NCBI GenBank assembly: GCA_964497615.1
Contig: CAZCEC010000006.1
Location: 1-64,000 of the forward strand
DNA length: 64,000 nt
Source of the DNA: CAZCEC01 sp964497615
GTDB taxonomy: Bacteria > Chloroflexota > Anaerolineae > Anaerolineales > UBA6663
Reading direction: 5' to 3'
Below are positions 17,080 through 25,506 of the stretch, in pieces (positions within the stretch are counted from its first letter, which is position 1; each line of letters starts with the position of its first letter). Both the position numbers and the translations under genes were made by a program. The notes under the pieces were generated by a model that worked only from the letters and a program-made list of their open reading frames with translations, was not told the DNA's origin and did not search any database.

Positions 17080-18885
17080 ATGACTAACGCCACTGTGCAC
17101 GGAGCTATTGTGTCTTCTCAAGCAACTCCGCCTTTTGGATTCCGCGTCGGCTTCCTGGGCAACCCCAACTCGGCGGACCCGTTCCGCTTCTGGCGGGTGG
17201 TGCCGTGGACCGACGCGAACTTGCAGCGCCTCCGGGACCTGGGCTTCAACACCATCCAGGTGAACGTGGCCTGGGGGCCGCGGCCGGACGACGAGCCGCT
17301 GAATATCGAGGACGTGGTGGAACTGCCGCCCGACCTGGCGGCGCAATACCCCCAGGTGGTGCCCCTGAACTGTGACCCTTCACCCGAGGCCCGCGCCCGG
17401 CGGCGCAAGGACGTGGCCGAGCGGTCGGCGGCGTGCGCGCGGCTGGGGCTGCGGACCATCTTTCACTTTGGCGCGCCCTACAACAACCACATGCGCTACG
17501 GCGACGGCCCGCCCAACTGCATCTCCGACGAGGCAGTGCTCAAGCGCTACCAACTGCTGCTGGAAGTCTTTGCTCGCGACTTCCCGGACGTGGACGACAT
17601 CCTGGTCTATACCTACGACCAGGACGCCTGGCTGTGCAGTGAGTTTGGGCCGTGCCCGCGCTGCCTGGGCAAGCCCCTGCACGAGCGGCTGCCACGATTC
17701 TTGGAGGGCATGGCGGCCACGTGGCGCGCCCTGCGACCTGAGAAGGCGGGCCGGCTGTGGTGGGAGCCGTGGGAGCTGTCGGCGGGGCAGGTGTATGCCT
17801 GCGTGCCGCGCCTGCGGCCGGACCTGTTTGGCCTGGCCCTGCACGCCAACGTGGCCGAGGTGATGGCCACCCAACCCGCCGACCGCTGGCTGAAGAACAC
17901 CGCCGCGCTGGCCGCCGATCACGGGCTGCCCGTGATCGCCGAATACTGGCTGGGCGGGCCGTGCGAGGAGCAGGAGCCGCTGCTCCACCTGGCGCACCCG
18001 CTCGTCACCCTGCGCGGCCTGCGCGCCATCGCCGCCGCGACGGGCGTGACCGGCATCAAGGAATACTACGGCCTGGACCCCGACCGCGAGGACCCGAATT
18101 TAAGAATGACGGCGCTGTTCCTGTCCAATCCGGAGATCAGCGACGCTGACGCGCTGGCCGAGCTTGCCCACCCCTACGAGGCCGCCGCCGGCCTGATGCG
18201 GCGCTTCTGGACGCTCACCAGCCGCGGCATGGAATTGTTCCCGTGGGACGTGGCCTGGTACATCCGCCAGATCGGGCGCAGCCGCGTGGACCATGCCCTG
18301 AGCGCCGCCCGCATCCGCGGGATGCCGTGCCGCACCCCAAGCTGGTGCTCCACCCGCGCCACCATCTTCCTGCGGGCGTACGAGTTCTACACTGAGGACG
18401 ACCCCTGGCTGCGCGAGGACATCGAACTGCGCTGCCGGATGGCGGCGGAGGCTTGGGGCGAGGCCCTCACCCTCGGCGGCGATATTCTCGCCCTCATCCC
18501 CGCTGATCTGCGCCTGAGCTTCGAGCGCACCTTGCTGGACACGGGCCGCCTTCGCCGCCGTTCGCTGGCCTACGCCCTGCACCTGCGCGAGACGAATTTG
18601 GCCGAGATGCTGCGGCAGTATGCGCCAGGGCCGGAGCACATCTGGGCCGAACTGCGCCAGTGCCTGCAAGCCGACCTGGACAACTTCGCCCAGGATCAGG
18701 CGGCCAACGAGGCCGCCGAGGGGCTGGGGCTGTTCCGCCTCGGCGCGCCGGCCAACCATCCCTGGACCGAGGCCGAGGACGCGCTGCAACTGCTGGACCT
18801 GGACCCGCCGGGCTTTCTGGAGCGCTTCCTGACGGTGACGGAGGGGAAGGCGGAGAAGGGGCTGCACAGCGTCACGTCGCGCTGA
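17080..18885 (+). CDS. Uncharacterised protein with probable TIM-barrel glycoside-hydrolase-like fold
   Basis: A 601-residue protein without signal peptide. Repeated strand/helix pieces suggest a (beta/alpha)8 barrel: LGFNTIQVNVAWGPRP, LGLRTIFHFGAP, DDILVYTYDQDAW, RLWWEPWELSAG, LPVIAEYWLGGPCEEQ and GVTGIKEYYGLDP. Acidic residues at strand ends (YDQD, EPWE, EYW) fit a glycosidase-like active site. A CxxC pair (GPCPRCLG, about 196) may bind metal. The C-terminal third is alpha-helical. No family name can be given with confidence. It begins 12 bp after the preceding stop, so the J-domain/FGE gene, the hypothetical and this gene may form one unit. Confidence 0.65.
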   Translation: MTNATVHGAIVSSQATPPFGFRVGFLGNPNSADPFRFWRVVPWTDANLQRLRDLGFNTIQVNVAWGPRPDDEPLNIEDVVELPPDLAAQYPQVVPLNCDPSPEARARRRKDVAERSAACARLGLRTIFHFGAPYNNHMRYGDGPPNCISDEAVLKRYQLLLEVFARDFPDVDDILVYTYDQDAWLCSEFGPCPRCLGKPLHERLPRFLEGMAATWRALRPEKAGRLWWEPWELSAGQVYACVPRLRPDLFGLALHANVAEVMATQPADRWLKNTAALAADHGLPVIAEYWLGGPCEEQEPLLHLAHPLVTLRGLRAIAAATGVTGIKEYYGLDPDREDPNLRMTALFLSNPEISDADALAELAHPYEAAAGLMRRFWTLTSRGMELFPWDVAWYIRQIGRSRVDHALSAARIRGMPCRTPSWCSTRATIFLRAYEFYTEDDPWLREDIELRCRMAAEAWGEALTLGGDILALIPADLRLSFERTLLDTGRLRRRSLAYALHLRETNLAEMLRQYAPGPEHIWAELRQCLQADLDNFAQDQAANEAAEGLGLFRLGAPANHPWTEAEDALQLLDLDPPGFLERFLTVTEGKAEKGLHSVTSR

Positions 18886-18976
18886 GGCCCATGACTCTTT
18901 TTCGTCTGATGGAATGATCCTGTTTACCTGTGGAGGCGATCCGGGCGCGGCTAGGCGAGAGGCGAGGCTAGCCCTC

Positions 18977-19044
18977 CTAATACTTCAGCAGGGTGCCGCC
19001 GTCGGTGACGCCGCCGCCGGGCAGGGGGGGCGGGATCACGACAC
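18977..19044 (-). pseudogene. 3' remnant of a site-2-protease-like gene
   Basis: On the minus strand this stretch reads VVIPPPLPGGGVTDGGTLLKY then stop. It is nearly the same as the C-terminus (PLPLPGGGVTDGGTLLKYWGR) of the gene at 20347. DNA differences within GVTDGGTLLKY are synonymous (gtc/gtg, acc/acg, gac/gat), so this was once a selected coding sequence and not a fresh duplication. Nothing upstream on the minus strand continues the gene. The transporter gene now sits between the two tails. Confidence 0.6.
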
Positions 19045-19080
19045 CGAGGCGGAATAGTTGTCGCTCGTCCACGGGGCCCC

Positions 19081-19086
19081 TATACT
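19081..19086 (+). promoter_or_regulatory. Candidate -10 hexamer TATACT for the transporter gene
   Basis: TATACT lies 44 bases before ATG 19131 and predicts a leader of about 38 nt with AAAGGAG. No convincing -35 was seen. Confidence 0.35.
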
Positions 19087-19130
19087 TCCCCCGTGTGTTC
19101 CCAGCTCAAAGCGAAGCGGAAAGGAGCGAC

Positions 19131-20342
19131 ATGACCGCGAAGCCCGATTCCGGCCAGGGATGGTTGGCCGTGCTGGCGCGGGCGGTGCCGCTGATCATCC
19201 TGCCCATCGCCGTCCTCAGCCTGCCGCTCTCGGCGGCGCCTACGCTTGGGCTGACGGCAGGGGAGACCGCCGGCTGGATCATGGTCCTGTACGCGCTGCC
19301 CGCGCTGTTGAGCCTGGCGCTGTCGCGCTGGTATGGGCTGCCCCTGCTCTACACCGGTAACCTGTTTGTCCTGCTCTTCATCGTCTCGCTGGCGGGCGAA
19401 TTGAGTTTTGGGGAACTGGCGGGCGCGGCGATGGTTGCGGCCGTCGCCGTGCTGGTTATCACCTGGCTGGGGCTCATGCGGCGGCTGGCGGCCTGGATTC
19501 CGGCGCCGATCGTGCTGGGCCTGCTCTCCGGCGCCATCCTGCCGTTTGTGTCGGACGTGTTTACGTTCTTGGGGCAGGCGCCGTTGATGATCGGCGCGGC
19601 CGTGCTGGCCTATCTATTGGGGCGTCGGTTTTTGGAGCCGCGCGTGCCCGCCATCCTGGCGGCGCTCGTGGCAGGGCTGGTTGCGGCGGCGCTCGCCGGG
19701 CAACTGGGCAGTGCGCCCGCGACTTGGTCGCTGCCCATCCCAACCCTGACCGCGCCGGTCTTTACGTTGCACGCGCTGCTCACCGCCGGGCCGGTGTTGG
19801 CGGTACTGCTGACCTTGCAGTCCAATGTGCCGTCGCTGGTCTTCCTAAGACATCACGGGTATCGGCCGCCCGAGCGGGCAGTGAATACCGTGACCGGGCT
19901 GGCGACTCTGGCCGGGTCGCTGCTGGGCCCAACGGGCATCTCCCTGTCGCTGCCAGTGATGGCGCTGGTGGCCGGACCAGCCGCCGGACCGCCGCGGGTG
20001 CAGTTACGCACGCTCTACTTGACGAGTGCGGTGGTCCTGGTCATGGGGCTGCTGGGAGGGCTGGCGGCCGATTTAGCCAGCCTGATCCCATTGTCCCTGC
20101 TCTTGACCCTGGCTGGGCTGGCCGTGATCGAAGTGCTATCCAGCGCGCTGCAGCGGGTGGTGGCAGGGCCGCTGCGGCTGGGGCCGCTGGTGGCGTTTGC
20201 GGTGGCGCTGTCAGATGTCTCGCTGCTGGGGCTGGGCCCCTACTTCTGGGCGATTGTGCTGGGGATGGGGACGTCTCTGCTGCTGGAGCGCGACGCGCTG
20301 CGTGAGTGGCGCGTGGCCGCGACCTCGCCCGCGCCTGGGTGA
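19131..20342 (+). CDS. BenE-like (benzoate/proton symporter family) membrane transporter
   Basis: A 403-residue protein of 11-12 hydrophobic segments. The Gly/Pro-rich WIPAPIVLGLLSGAILPFVSD segment and the repeated layout resemble the benzoate:H+ symporter (BenE) group of the APC/NCS2-like fold. Other cues are VPAILAALVAGLVAA, LTLQSNVPSLVFLRHHGYRPP (the helix-10-like unwound region) and a long hydrophobic C-terminal half. The substrate is uncertain; no benzoate catabolic genes are present. AAAGGAG five bases before ATG 19131 fixes the start. The gene is bracketed by two copies of a site-2-protease-like C-terminus, one broken, suggesting it was inserted there. Confidence 0.75.
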   Translation: MTAKPDSGQGWLAVLARAVPLIILPIAVLSLPLSAAPTLGLTAGETAGWIMVLYALPALLSLALSRWYGLPLLYTGNLFVLLFIVSLAGELSFGELAGAAMVAAVAVLVITWLGLMRRLAAWIPAPIVLGLLSGAILPFVSDVFTFLGQAPLMIGAAVLAYLLGRRFLEPRVPAILAALVAGLVAAALAGQLGSAPATWSLPIPTLTAPVFTLHALLTAGPVLAVLLTLQSNVPSLVFLRHHGYRPPERAVNTVTGLATLAGSLLGPTGISLSLPVMALVAGPAAGPPRVQLRTLYLTSAVVLVMGLLGGLAADLASLIPLSLLLTLAGLAVIEVLSSALQRVVAGPLRLGPLVAFAVALSDVSLLGLGPYFWAIVLGMGTSLLLERDALREWRVAATSPAPG

Positions 20343-20346
20343 ACCC

Positions 20347-20922
20347 CTATCGGCCCCAATACTTCAGCAGGGTGCCGCCATCCGTCACGCCGCCGCCGGG
20401 CAGGGGCAGGGGGATGAGGGAGCCCAGGCCGAGGATGAGAACGTTGGTGACGGCGGTGAAGGCCGCCACCCACGCCAGCAGGCTGGGCAGGGTGGGCAGG
20501 ATTTCGGCGCCGCGCGGCCACAGGGCCAGCGCCAGCGGCGCGAACGGCAATCCCACGACCACGTTTACCCAAAAGCCTCCCAGCGCGCGGCGCACATGCA
20601 GGCGCGGCGCTAACGCCGGCTCGTTGGGCGGGTAGAGGCTCGCCGCCAGGATGAGGAAGAAGTGGATGCCCGCCATCGGGTAGCCGGTGCGGCGGGCCGC
20701 CCACGCATGCCCCAGTTGGTGCAGCAGTTCGGAGACGAAGAAGATCAGGGCGGCGAGCACTCCAGCCAGCACTGCCACGCCGAGGGACAGGTGCAGCCGC
20801 CAGCCCGCCAGCCACGCCATCAGGATTGCCAGCCCAGCGAACGACAGCGCCCCGGCCGGGGCCACGCTGACCCGCAGGCCAAAGATCCGAAAGGCCGCCA
20901 GGGAGGAGCGCATGTCGAGCAT
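20347..20922 (-). CDS. Site-2-protease (M50)-like membrane protein with HQLGH in place of HExxH
   Basis: A 191-residue membrane protein with four or five hydrophobic segments. FFVSELLHQLGHAWAARRTG aligns with the M50 zinc site (HExxH followed by hydrophobic helix), but the catalytic Glu is Gln (CAA). The C-terminal PLPLPGGGVTDGGTLLKYW matches the family's NxxPxPxLDGG region, though with V-T-D instead of L-D at the expected spacing. The two His and the DGG could still bind zinc, but proteolysis is doubtful. It is probably an inactive homologue or a scaffold. It is convergent with the transporter, with stops 4 bp apart. Confidence 0.75.
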   Translation of the reverse strand: MLDMRSSLAAFRIFGLRVSVAPAGALSFAGLAILMAWLAGWRLHLSLGVAVLAGVLAALIFFVSELLHQLGHAWAARRTGYPMAGIHFFLILAASLYPPNEPALAPRLHVRRALGGFWVNVVVGLPFAPLALALWPRGAEILPTLPSLLAWVAAFTAVTNVLILGLGSLIPLPLPGGGVTDGGTLLKYWGR

Positions 20923-20943
20923 GGCTGGGCGGCCCGCGGCCGG

Positions 20944-21891
20944 CTAGCTCTCTTCGACCGCCGGGGCCACCACCACCTGGTTGCGCCCCTGCGCCTTGGC
21001 CTGATAGAGGGCCCGGTCCGCGGCGCGCACCAGGCGGTCCAGCCACTGCTCGCCCACGCCCCCGGGCCGCAAGGTGTCCGGCAAAAGGGTGGCGACCCCC
21101 AGGCTGGCGGTGACAGTGGTGCCTTTCCCATTCAGCCCGAGGTCGGTGGCGGCCAACTGCTCACGGATGCGGCCGGCGGCGGCTTCGGCCTCGCCCGGCG
21201 TGGCGCCGGGCAGCACCAGCAGGAATTCCTCGCCCCCCCAGCGGCCCACCACATCGTAGTTGCGCATGTGCTCGGCCAGCAGGCCAGCCACCAGCCGCAG
21301 GGCCCGGTCGCCGGCCTCGTGCCCGTAGCGGTCGTTGATCGTCTTGAACTTGTCGACATCCAGCAGGATTACGCTCAGCGGGCCGCTGGTGTGGTCGCGG
21401 GCCAGCCGGTTAAGCTCGGCCAACGCGCGCTCGCGGATGGCGCGGCGGTTGAACAGGCCGGTGAGGGAGTCGTGCATCGCCAGGGTCTCGGCCTGGCGCT
21501 TGGCGAAGCGCAGGTCTTCTTCCAGCTTGAGGATGCGCTCGCCGATGGTCACCCGCGCCTGGAGTTCGTCGTGATCCCAGGGCTTGGTCAGGTAGTCGTC
21601 CGCCCCGCCCACCAGTCCGCTGACCACCTGTGGCTTGGTAGCCAGGGCCGTGACCATGATGATGTAAGTGTAGGCGTCATGACCGGCGTCGCGGATGCGG
21701 CGGATGAGCTCCAGCCCATCCAGGCGCGGCATCATCCAGTCGGTGACGACCATGCGCGGGCGCTCGGCCTGGTACACCTCCCAGGCGGCGGCGCCGTCGA
21801 GGGCCTCGACGGCTTCGTGCCCGGCGTAGCGCAAGTTCACCGACAAGAGGCGCAGCGAGTTGGGGTCGTCGTCAACGGTGAGGATCTTCAC
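20944..21891 (-). CDS. Response regulator-GGDEF diguanylate cyclase (PleD/WspR-like)
   Basis: A 315-residue protein. The receiver domain (about 1-120) has the acidic pocket VDDDP, phosphoacceptor Asp51 in VVTDWMMP, and Lys in YLTKPWD. A coiled linker (about 122-150) follows. The GGDEF domain (about 150-310) shows DSLTGLFNRRA, DVDKFKTINDRYGH and GRWGGEEFLLVLP. RNYD five residues before GGEEF is an inhibitory c-di-GMP I-site. It should make c-di-GMP when phosphorylated. GTG 21891 is chosen because it begins exactly at the receiver strand VKILTVDDD; an ATG at 21948 would add unconserved sequence. No cognate kinase is adjacent. Confidence 0.92.
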   Translation of the reverse strand: MKILTVDDDPNSLRLLSVNLRYAGHEAVEALDGAAAWEVYQAERPRMVVTDWMMPRLDGLELIRRIRDAGHDAYTYIIMVTALATKPQVVSGLVGGADDYLTKPWDHDELQARVTIGERILKLEEDLRFAKRQAETLAMHDSLTGLFNRRAIRERALAELNRLARDHTSGPLSVILLDVDKFKTINDRYGHEAGDRALRLVAGLLAEHMRNYDVVGRWGGEEFLLVLPGATPGEAEAAAGRIREQLAATDLGLNGKGTTVTASLGVATLLPDTLRPGGVGEQWLDRLVRAADRALYQAKAQGRNQVVVAPAVEES

Positions 21892-21954
21892 GGTCGGGAG
21901 TATTGTAGTGGAGAAATCGTCTGCGGCAAGTGAGCAAGCTGCGAACATAAATCA

Positions 21955-21988
21955 GCCAGGCATGCGTCACACGCGACGCAAGCCTGGC
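21955..21988. repeat. Intergenic hairpin, first of a tandem pair
   Basis: GCCAGGCATGCGTC and GACGCAAGCCTGGC pair over 14 positions with one mismatch and a 6-nt loop. It lies between the cyclase start and the next hairpin, downstream of the formate ligase on the minus strand. Confidence 0.65.
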
Positions 21989-22017
21989 CGTTATGACTCG
22001 CTGCAAGCTTAGGGCGA

Positions 22018-22078
22018 GACCGGCCAGGTTTCATTTGCGCGCTACCGTGGCCGGCAGACACGCGAAACCTGGCCGGTC
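22018..22078. repeat. Intergenic inverted repeat, probable terminator region of the formate ligase gene
   Basis: GACCGGCCAGGTTTC (22018-22032) and GAAACCTGGCCGGTC (22064-22078) are perfect 15-nt arms around a 31-nt loop, 16 bp after the stop of the ligase gene. The core CCAGG/CCTGGC is shared with the neighbouring hairpin, so the two may be diverged copies of one element. Confidence 0.7.
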
Positions 22079-22093
22079 GTCTGGTTACCTGGG

Positions 22094-24085
22094 CTAGAAC
22101 AGCCCCTTCACCTTGCCTGTCTCCAGATCCACATCCACATCGAAGAACACTGGCCGCGTCGGCAGCCCCGGCATGGTGCGCATGGAGCCGACCAGGGGGT
22201 AGATGAACCCCGCCCCGACTGAGGCGCGCAGGTCGCGGATGGGGACGCGGAAGCCGGTCGGCGCGCCCTTGACATTCGCGTCCGCGGTGAACGACAGGTG
22301 CGTCTTCGCCATGCAGATGGGCAGGCGGCTGAACCCCAGCCGCGTGTACAGCTCCACCTTCTGCTCGGCCTCGGGCGAGTAATCCACCCCGTCCGCGCCG
22401 TAGAAGCGGGCGATGGCGTCGATCTTCTCCTTGATGCTGGCCTCGTCCGGGTACAGGTACTGGAAATGCTTGGGCTTCTTGGCAGCCGCCATCACGGCGT
22501 GTGCCAGCTCGATAGCGCCCTTGCCGCCGTGCATCCAGTGGGTGCACTTATAGGCGCCCTCGGCCCCGGCCTCCACCGCGAAGCGCCGCACCAGCTCGAT
22601 CTCCGCGTCGGTGTCGGTGGCGAACGAGTTGACGGCCACCACCACCGGCACGCCAAAGCGCTTGGCGTTCTGGATGTGGCGGATCATGTTCGGCATCCCG
22701 GCTTCCAGCAGCGGCAGGTTCTCGTCGGTGTAGGCCGCGTCCAGCGGCTTGCCGGCCACCACGCGCGGGCCGCCGCCGTGCATCTTCAGCGCGCGGATCG
22801 TCGCCACCAGCACCACCACGTCGGGCACGAGGCCCGAGTAGCGGCACTTGATGTCCATGAACTTCTCCATGCCGATGTCGGCCCCAAAGCCGCTCTCGGT
22901 GATGACGTAGTCGGCCAGCTTGAGGGCGATCTGGTCGGCCACGATGGACGAGTTGCCGTGAGCGATGTTGGCGAACGGGCCGGCATGGACGAAGGCGGGC
23001 GTGCCCTCCAGGGTCTGCATCAGGTTGGGCATGATGGCGTCCTTCATCAGGACGGTCAGCGCGCCGGCCACGCCCAGGTCCTCGGCCGTCACCGGCTGCC
23101 CCTGCCGGCTGGTGCCGAACACCATCCGGCCCAGGCGCTCGCGCATGTCGGGCAGGCTGGTGGTCAGCGCCAGGATGGCCATGATCTCGCTGGCGACGGT
23201 GATGTCGAAGCCGGTGGTGCGCGTGAAGCCCTTCTCCTCCGCTCCCTGCCCGATGGTGATCTGGCGCAGCATCCGGTCGTTCACGTCCATCACGCGGTTC
23301 CAGGTCAGGCTGGCGGGGTCAATGTCGAGCCGGAAGATGGCGCGCTTCTGCTCAGGGGTCAGGTCGTCCGGGCGGGCGGCTTCGATGCCCAGGCGCTGCA
23401 TGCGGCGCAGGTGGGCCTCGGCGAACTGGCGCTGGCCCTGCTTGTCCTTGGGGCAGAAGGCGTTGAACAGCTTCTCGTCGTCGGGCTGCTGGGCCTCGTG
23501 GAACATGCGCGCGTCAATCGCCGCCGCCATCAGGTTATGGGCGGCGGTGATGGCGTGGATGTCGCCGGTCAGGTGGAGGTTGAAGTCCTCCATCGGGATG
23601 ACCTGGCTGTAGCCGCCGCCGGCCGCGCCGCCCTTGATGCCGAACGTCGGCCCCTGCGAGGGCTGGCGGATGCAGGTGAAGACCGTCTGGCCCAGGTGCG
23701 CCCCCAGCGCCTGCGACAGGCCCACGGTGGTGGTCGTCTTGCCCTCGCCCAGCGGGGTGGGGGTGATGGCGGTCACGTCAATGTACTTGCCGTTCTTGCG
23801 CCGGGCCAGCCGGTCGCGCACTTCCAGGTGCACCTTGGCCTTGTACGGGCCAAACAGCTCCAGGTCGGTCGGCTTCAGCCCCAACTCCTCCGCGATCTGG
23901 AGGATGGGCTTGAGCTTGCCGGCCTGGGCGATGTCAATGTCGGAGGGGACCGGGGAAAGCAGCTTGAGGCGCGTGGGCTTGAAAACAGGTTTGGCGGGGG
24001 CGGGTCGGGCGGCACCCCGTTGGGGCGTCATGACTTTCTTGGCTGAGTTCTTGCCGCGCGCGGTCTTTTTGGCTGTCTTGGGCAT
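22094..24085 (-). CDS. fhs: Formate-tetrahydrofolate ligase
   Basis: A 663-residue cytoplasmic enzyme that makes 10-formyl-THF from formate, THF and ATP. The N-terminal 45 residues are a Lys/Ala/Pro-rich extension (AKKTARGKNSAKK) not usual in the family. The catalytic body then starts at SDIDIAQAGKLKPI. The P-loop is TPTPLGEGKTTTTVGL, and FTCIRQPSQGPTFGIKGGAAGGGYSQ holds the conserved Gly-rich loop. EGTPAFVHAGPFANIAHG and GTGFRVPIRD-like segments follow. AGGAGAT just upstream supports ATG 24085. The formate dehydrogenase operon lies about 2 kb away on the same strand, so the pair probably connects CO2/formate with the folate pool (Wood-Ljungdahl methyl branch or formate detoxification). Confidence 0.95.
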   Translation of the reverse strand: MPKTAKKTARGKNSAKKVMTPQRGAARPAPAKPVFKPTRLKLLSPVPSDIDIAQAGKLKPILQIAEELGLKPTDLELFGPYKAKVHLEVRDRLARRKNGKYIDVTAITPTPLGEGKTTTTVGLSQALGAHLGQTVFTCIRQPSQGPTFGIKGGAAGGGYSQVIPMEDFNLHLTGDIHAITAAHNLMAAAIDARMFHEAQQPDDEKLFNAFCPKDKQGQRQFAEAHLRRMQRLGIEAARPDDLTPEQKRAIFRLDIDPASLTWNRVMDVNDRMLRQITIGQGAEEKGFTRTTGFDITVASEIMAILALTTSLPDMRERLGRMVFGTSRQGQPVTAEDLGVAGALTVLMKDAIMPNLMQTLEGTPAFVHAGPFANIAHGNSSIVADQIALKLADYVITESGFGADIGMEKFMDIKCRYSGLVPDVVVLVATIRALKMHGGGPRVVAGKPLDAAYTDENLPLLEAGMPNMIRHIQNAKRFGVPVVVAVNSFATDTDAEIELVRRFAVEAGAEGAYKCTHWMHGGKGAIELAHAVMAAAKKPKHFQYLYPDEASIKEKIDAIARFYGADGVDYSPEAEQKVELYTRLGFSRLPICMAKTHLSFTADANVKGAPTGFRVPIRDLRASVGAGFIYPLVGSMRTMPGLPTRPVFFDVDVDLETGKVKGLF

Positions 24086-24275
24086 GGGGATCTCCTGTAA
24101 ATACGAGTGGTCAGGGATGATTATGCCCAAGTTGGGGCGGGGGGCAAGTGCGGTTTGTCACGGATTCGGGTGAAGAGCGTACCAGCAGGGCGGGCGGGTG
24201 ACGGTACGCGGATGCTGCGGATCAGCCCGTGGGCCCATAAAGGGCCCGGCTACGGCGGACTACCGGGCGTATGGG

Positions 24276-24300
24276 CGTAGCGGCGGGGTTAATCCCCGCC
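24276..24300. repeat. Short GGCGGGG-rich palindromic repeat, copy 1
   Basis: CGTAGCGGCGGGGTTAATCCCCGCC contains a GGCGGGG/CCCCGCC hairpin. A second copy with one change lies 16 bp to the right. It is an intergenic repeat of unknown role. Confidence 0.6.
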
Positions 24301-24316
24301 CCGCGGCTCAAACGAT

Positions 24317-24340
24317 CGTAGCGGCGGGGTTTATCCCCGC
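24317..24340. repeat. Short GGCGGGG-rich palindromic repeat, copy 2
   Basis: CGTAGCGGCGGGGTTTATCCCCGC repeats copy 1. It overlaps the stop codon of the minus-strand gene at 24331, so it sits where a terminator would be expected. Confidence 0.6.
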
Positions 24341-24741
24341 TCGGCGGCCTCGCGCACCAGCCTTCGCAGCGCCTGGTACACGGCCTCGAACCTCGGGCTG
24401 CGGTCGTTGGCCCACTTGGCAACGGCGCGCGTCTCGCCGGCTGGGTTGGTGACGGAGATGACCGGGCGGGCCTCGTCGGGGACGCCGGGGCGCGCGGGAA
24501 AGGTGAGCGCCAGGAAGTCGTGGGCGATGAGCAGGTCGAACAGCGCGGCGGCGCGGGCCGAGCCCAGCACCACCGGGTGGCGCTGCTCGTGCCCAGCCGC
24601 GTCCACCACGCTGGCCCAACCCAGCCCGGTGCCGTGCAGGTCCAGGGTGTGGCCCCCCCATAGGCCATGCACGTCCTGCAGGGCCAGGCGGGCGGCGGTC
24701 CAGCCGGCGGGGGGGCCGAGGAAGCGGGCGCTCTCGTTCAA
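24331..24741 (-). CDS. Hypothetical protein translationally coupled to a TauE-type exporter
   Basis: A 136-residue cytoplasmic-looking protein I do not recognise. Predicted strands (ARLALQDVHGLWGG, LDLHGTGLGWASVV, HPVVLGSARAAALFDLL, PVISVTNPAG) precede a C-terminal helix (FEAVYQALRRLVREA). This strand-then-helix layout resembles small ligand-sensing or inhibitor domains, but no family can be named. The start is a TTG that overlaps the exporter's TGA (TTGA), so translation is probably coupled. The 3' end runs into a palindromic repeat. Confidence 0.62.
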   Translation of the reverse strand: MNESARFLGPPAGWTAARLALQDVHGLWGGHTLDLHGTGLGWASVVDAAGHEQRHPVVLGSARAAALFDLLIAHDFLALTFPARPGVPDEARPVISVTNPAGETRAVAKWANDRSPRFEAVYQALRRLVREAAERG

Positions 24742-25502
24742 CGCACCAGGTAAATCACGGCCACTACGACCCCAATGCCCACCACTACCTTACGCAAGGT
24801 GGCCGGCTGGATGCGCCCCGCCAGCCGCCCGCCCAGCGCGCCGCCCAGCAGCGCCCCCACGGCCATGACGGCGGCCAGCGGCCACACCACCTGCCCCGAG
24901 AACAGGAAGAAGATCGCGGCGGCGATGTTGGTGGCGAAGGCCACCGCCTGCTTGAGGGCGTTCAGCCGGGTCAGCGTGTCGCTCAGGGTGACGCCCAGCA
25001 CCGCCAGGATAATGACGCTCAGCCCCGCGCCGAAGTAACCCCCATACACGGCCGCCAGGCCCAGGGGCAGCGCCGCCCACGTCTCGTTGGCGGCCCCGCC
25101 GCCACGCGCCGCCAGGCGCTTCACCAGCCAGGCCCGCACCGGCTCCTGGGCTGCCAGCAGGCCGCACGCCAGCAGGATGAGCCACGGCACCAGCGCCGTG
25201 AACAGCCGCTCGCCCGTATTGAGCAGCAGCAGCCCGCCCACGATCCCACCCACCACGCCGGCCGGCAGGGCGAACAACAGCCGCGCCCGCTGGCCGCGCA
25301 GGTCCTTGGCCTGGGCCATCGTCGCGCCCAGGTAGCCGGGCGAGAGCGCCACGGTGTTGGTGACGTTGGCGGCCAGCGACGGCACACCCACAAAGACCAG
25401 CGCGGGAAAGGAGATCAGGGTGCCGCCGCCGGCCAGGGCATTGATGAGGCCGGCGCCAAAGGCGCCCAGCGCGGCGATGAGGAAGGCAGTGGGAGTGGGC
25501 AT
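24738..25502 (-). CDS. TauE/SafE family membrane protein (anion/sulfite exporter type)
   Basis: A 254-residue integral membrane protein with about eight segments. It has the family's paired Gly-rich motifs: GAGLINALAGGGTLISFPALVF near the N-terminus and GAYFGAGLSV-type sequence (GGYFGAGLSVIILAVLG) in the second half, an internal duplication typical of TauE/SafE. The family is linked to export of sulfite, sulfoacetate or related anions; the substrate here is unknown. An 18-residue hydrophobic C-terminus ends VIYLVR. It precedes a small unknown gene by a 4-nt overlap. Degenerate GTCGG repeats occupy the upstream spacer. Confidence 0.87.
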   Translation of the reverse strand: MPTPTAFLIAALGAFGAGLINALAGGGTLISFPALVFVGVPSLAANVTNTVALSPGYLGATMAQAKDLRGQRARLLFALPAGVVGGIVGGLLLLNTGERLFTALVPWLILLACGLLAAQEPVRAWLVKRLAARGGGAANETWAALPLGLAAVYGGYFGAGLSVIILAVLGVTLSDTLTRLNALKQAVAFATNIAAAIFFLFSGQVVWPLAAVMAVGALLGGALGGRLAGRIQPATLRKVVVGIGVVVAVIYLVR

Positions 25503-25506
25503 GGGA

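Noticed and set aside
24276..24340. CRISPR array
   Set aside because: Only two imperfect copies with a 16-bp gap and internal hairpins; no cas genes nearby.
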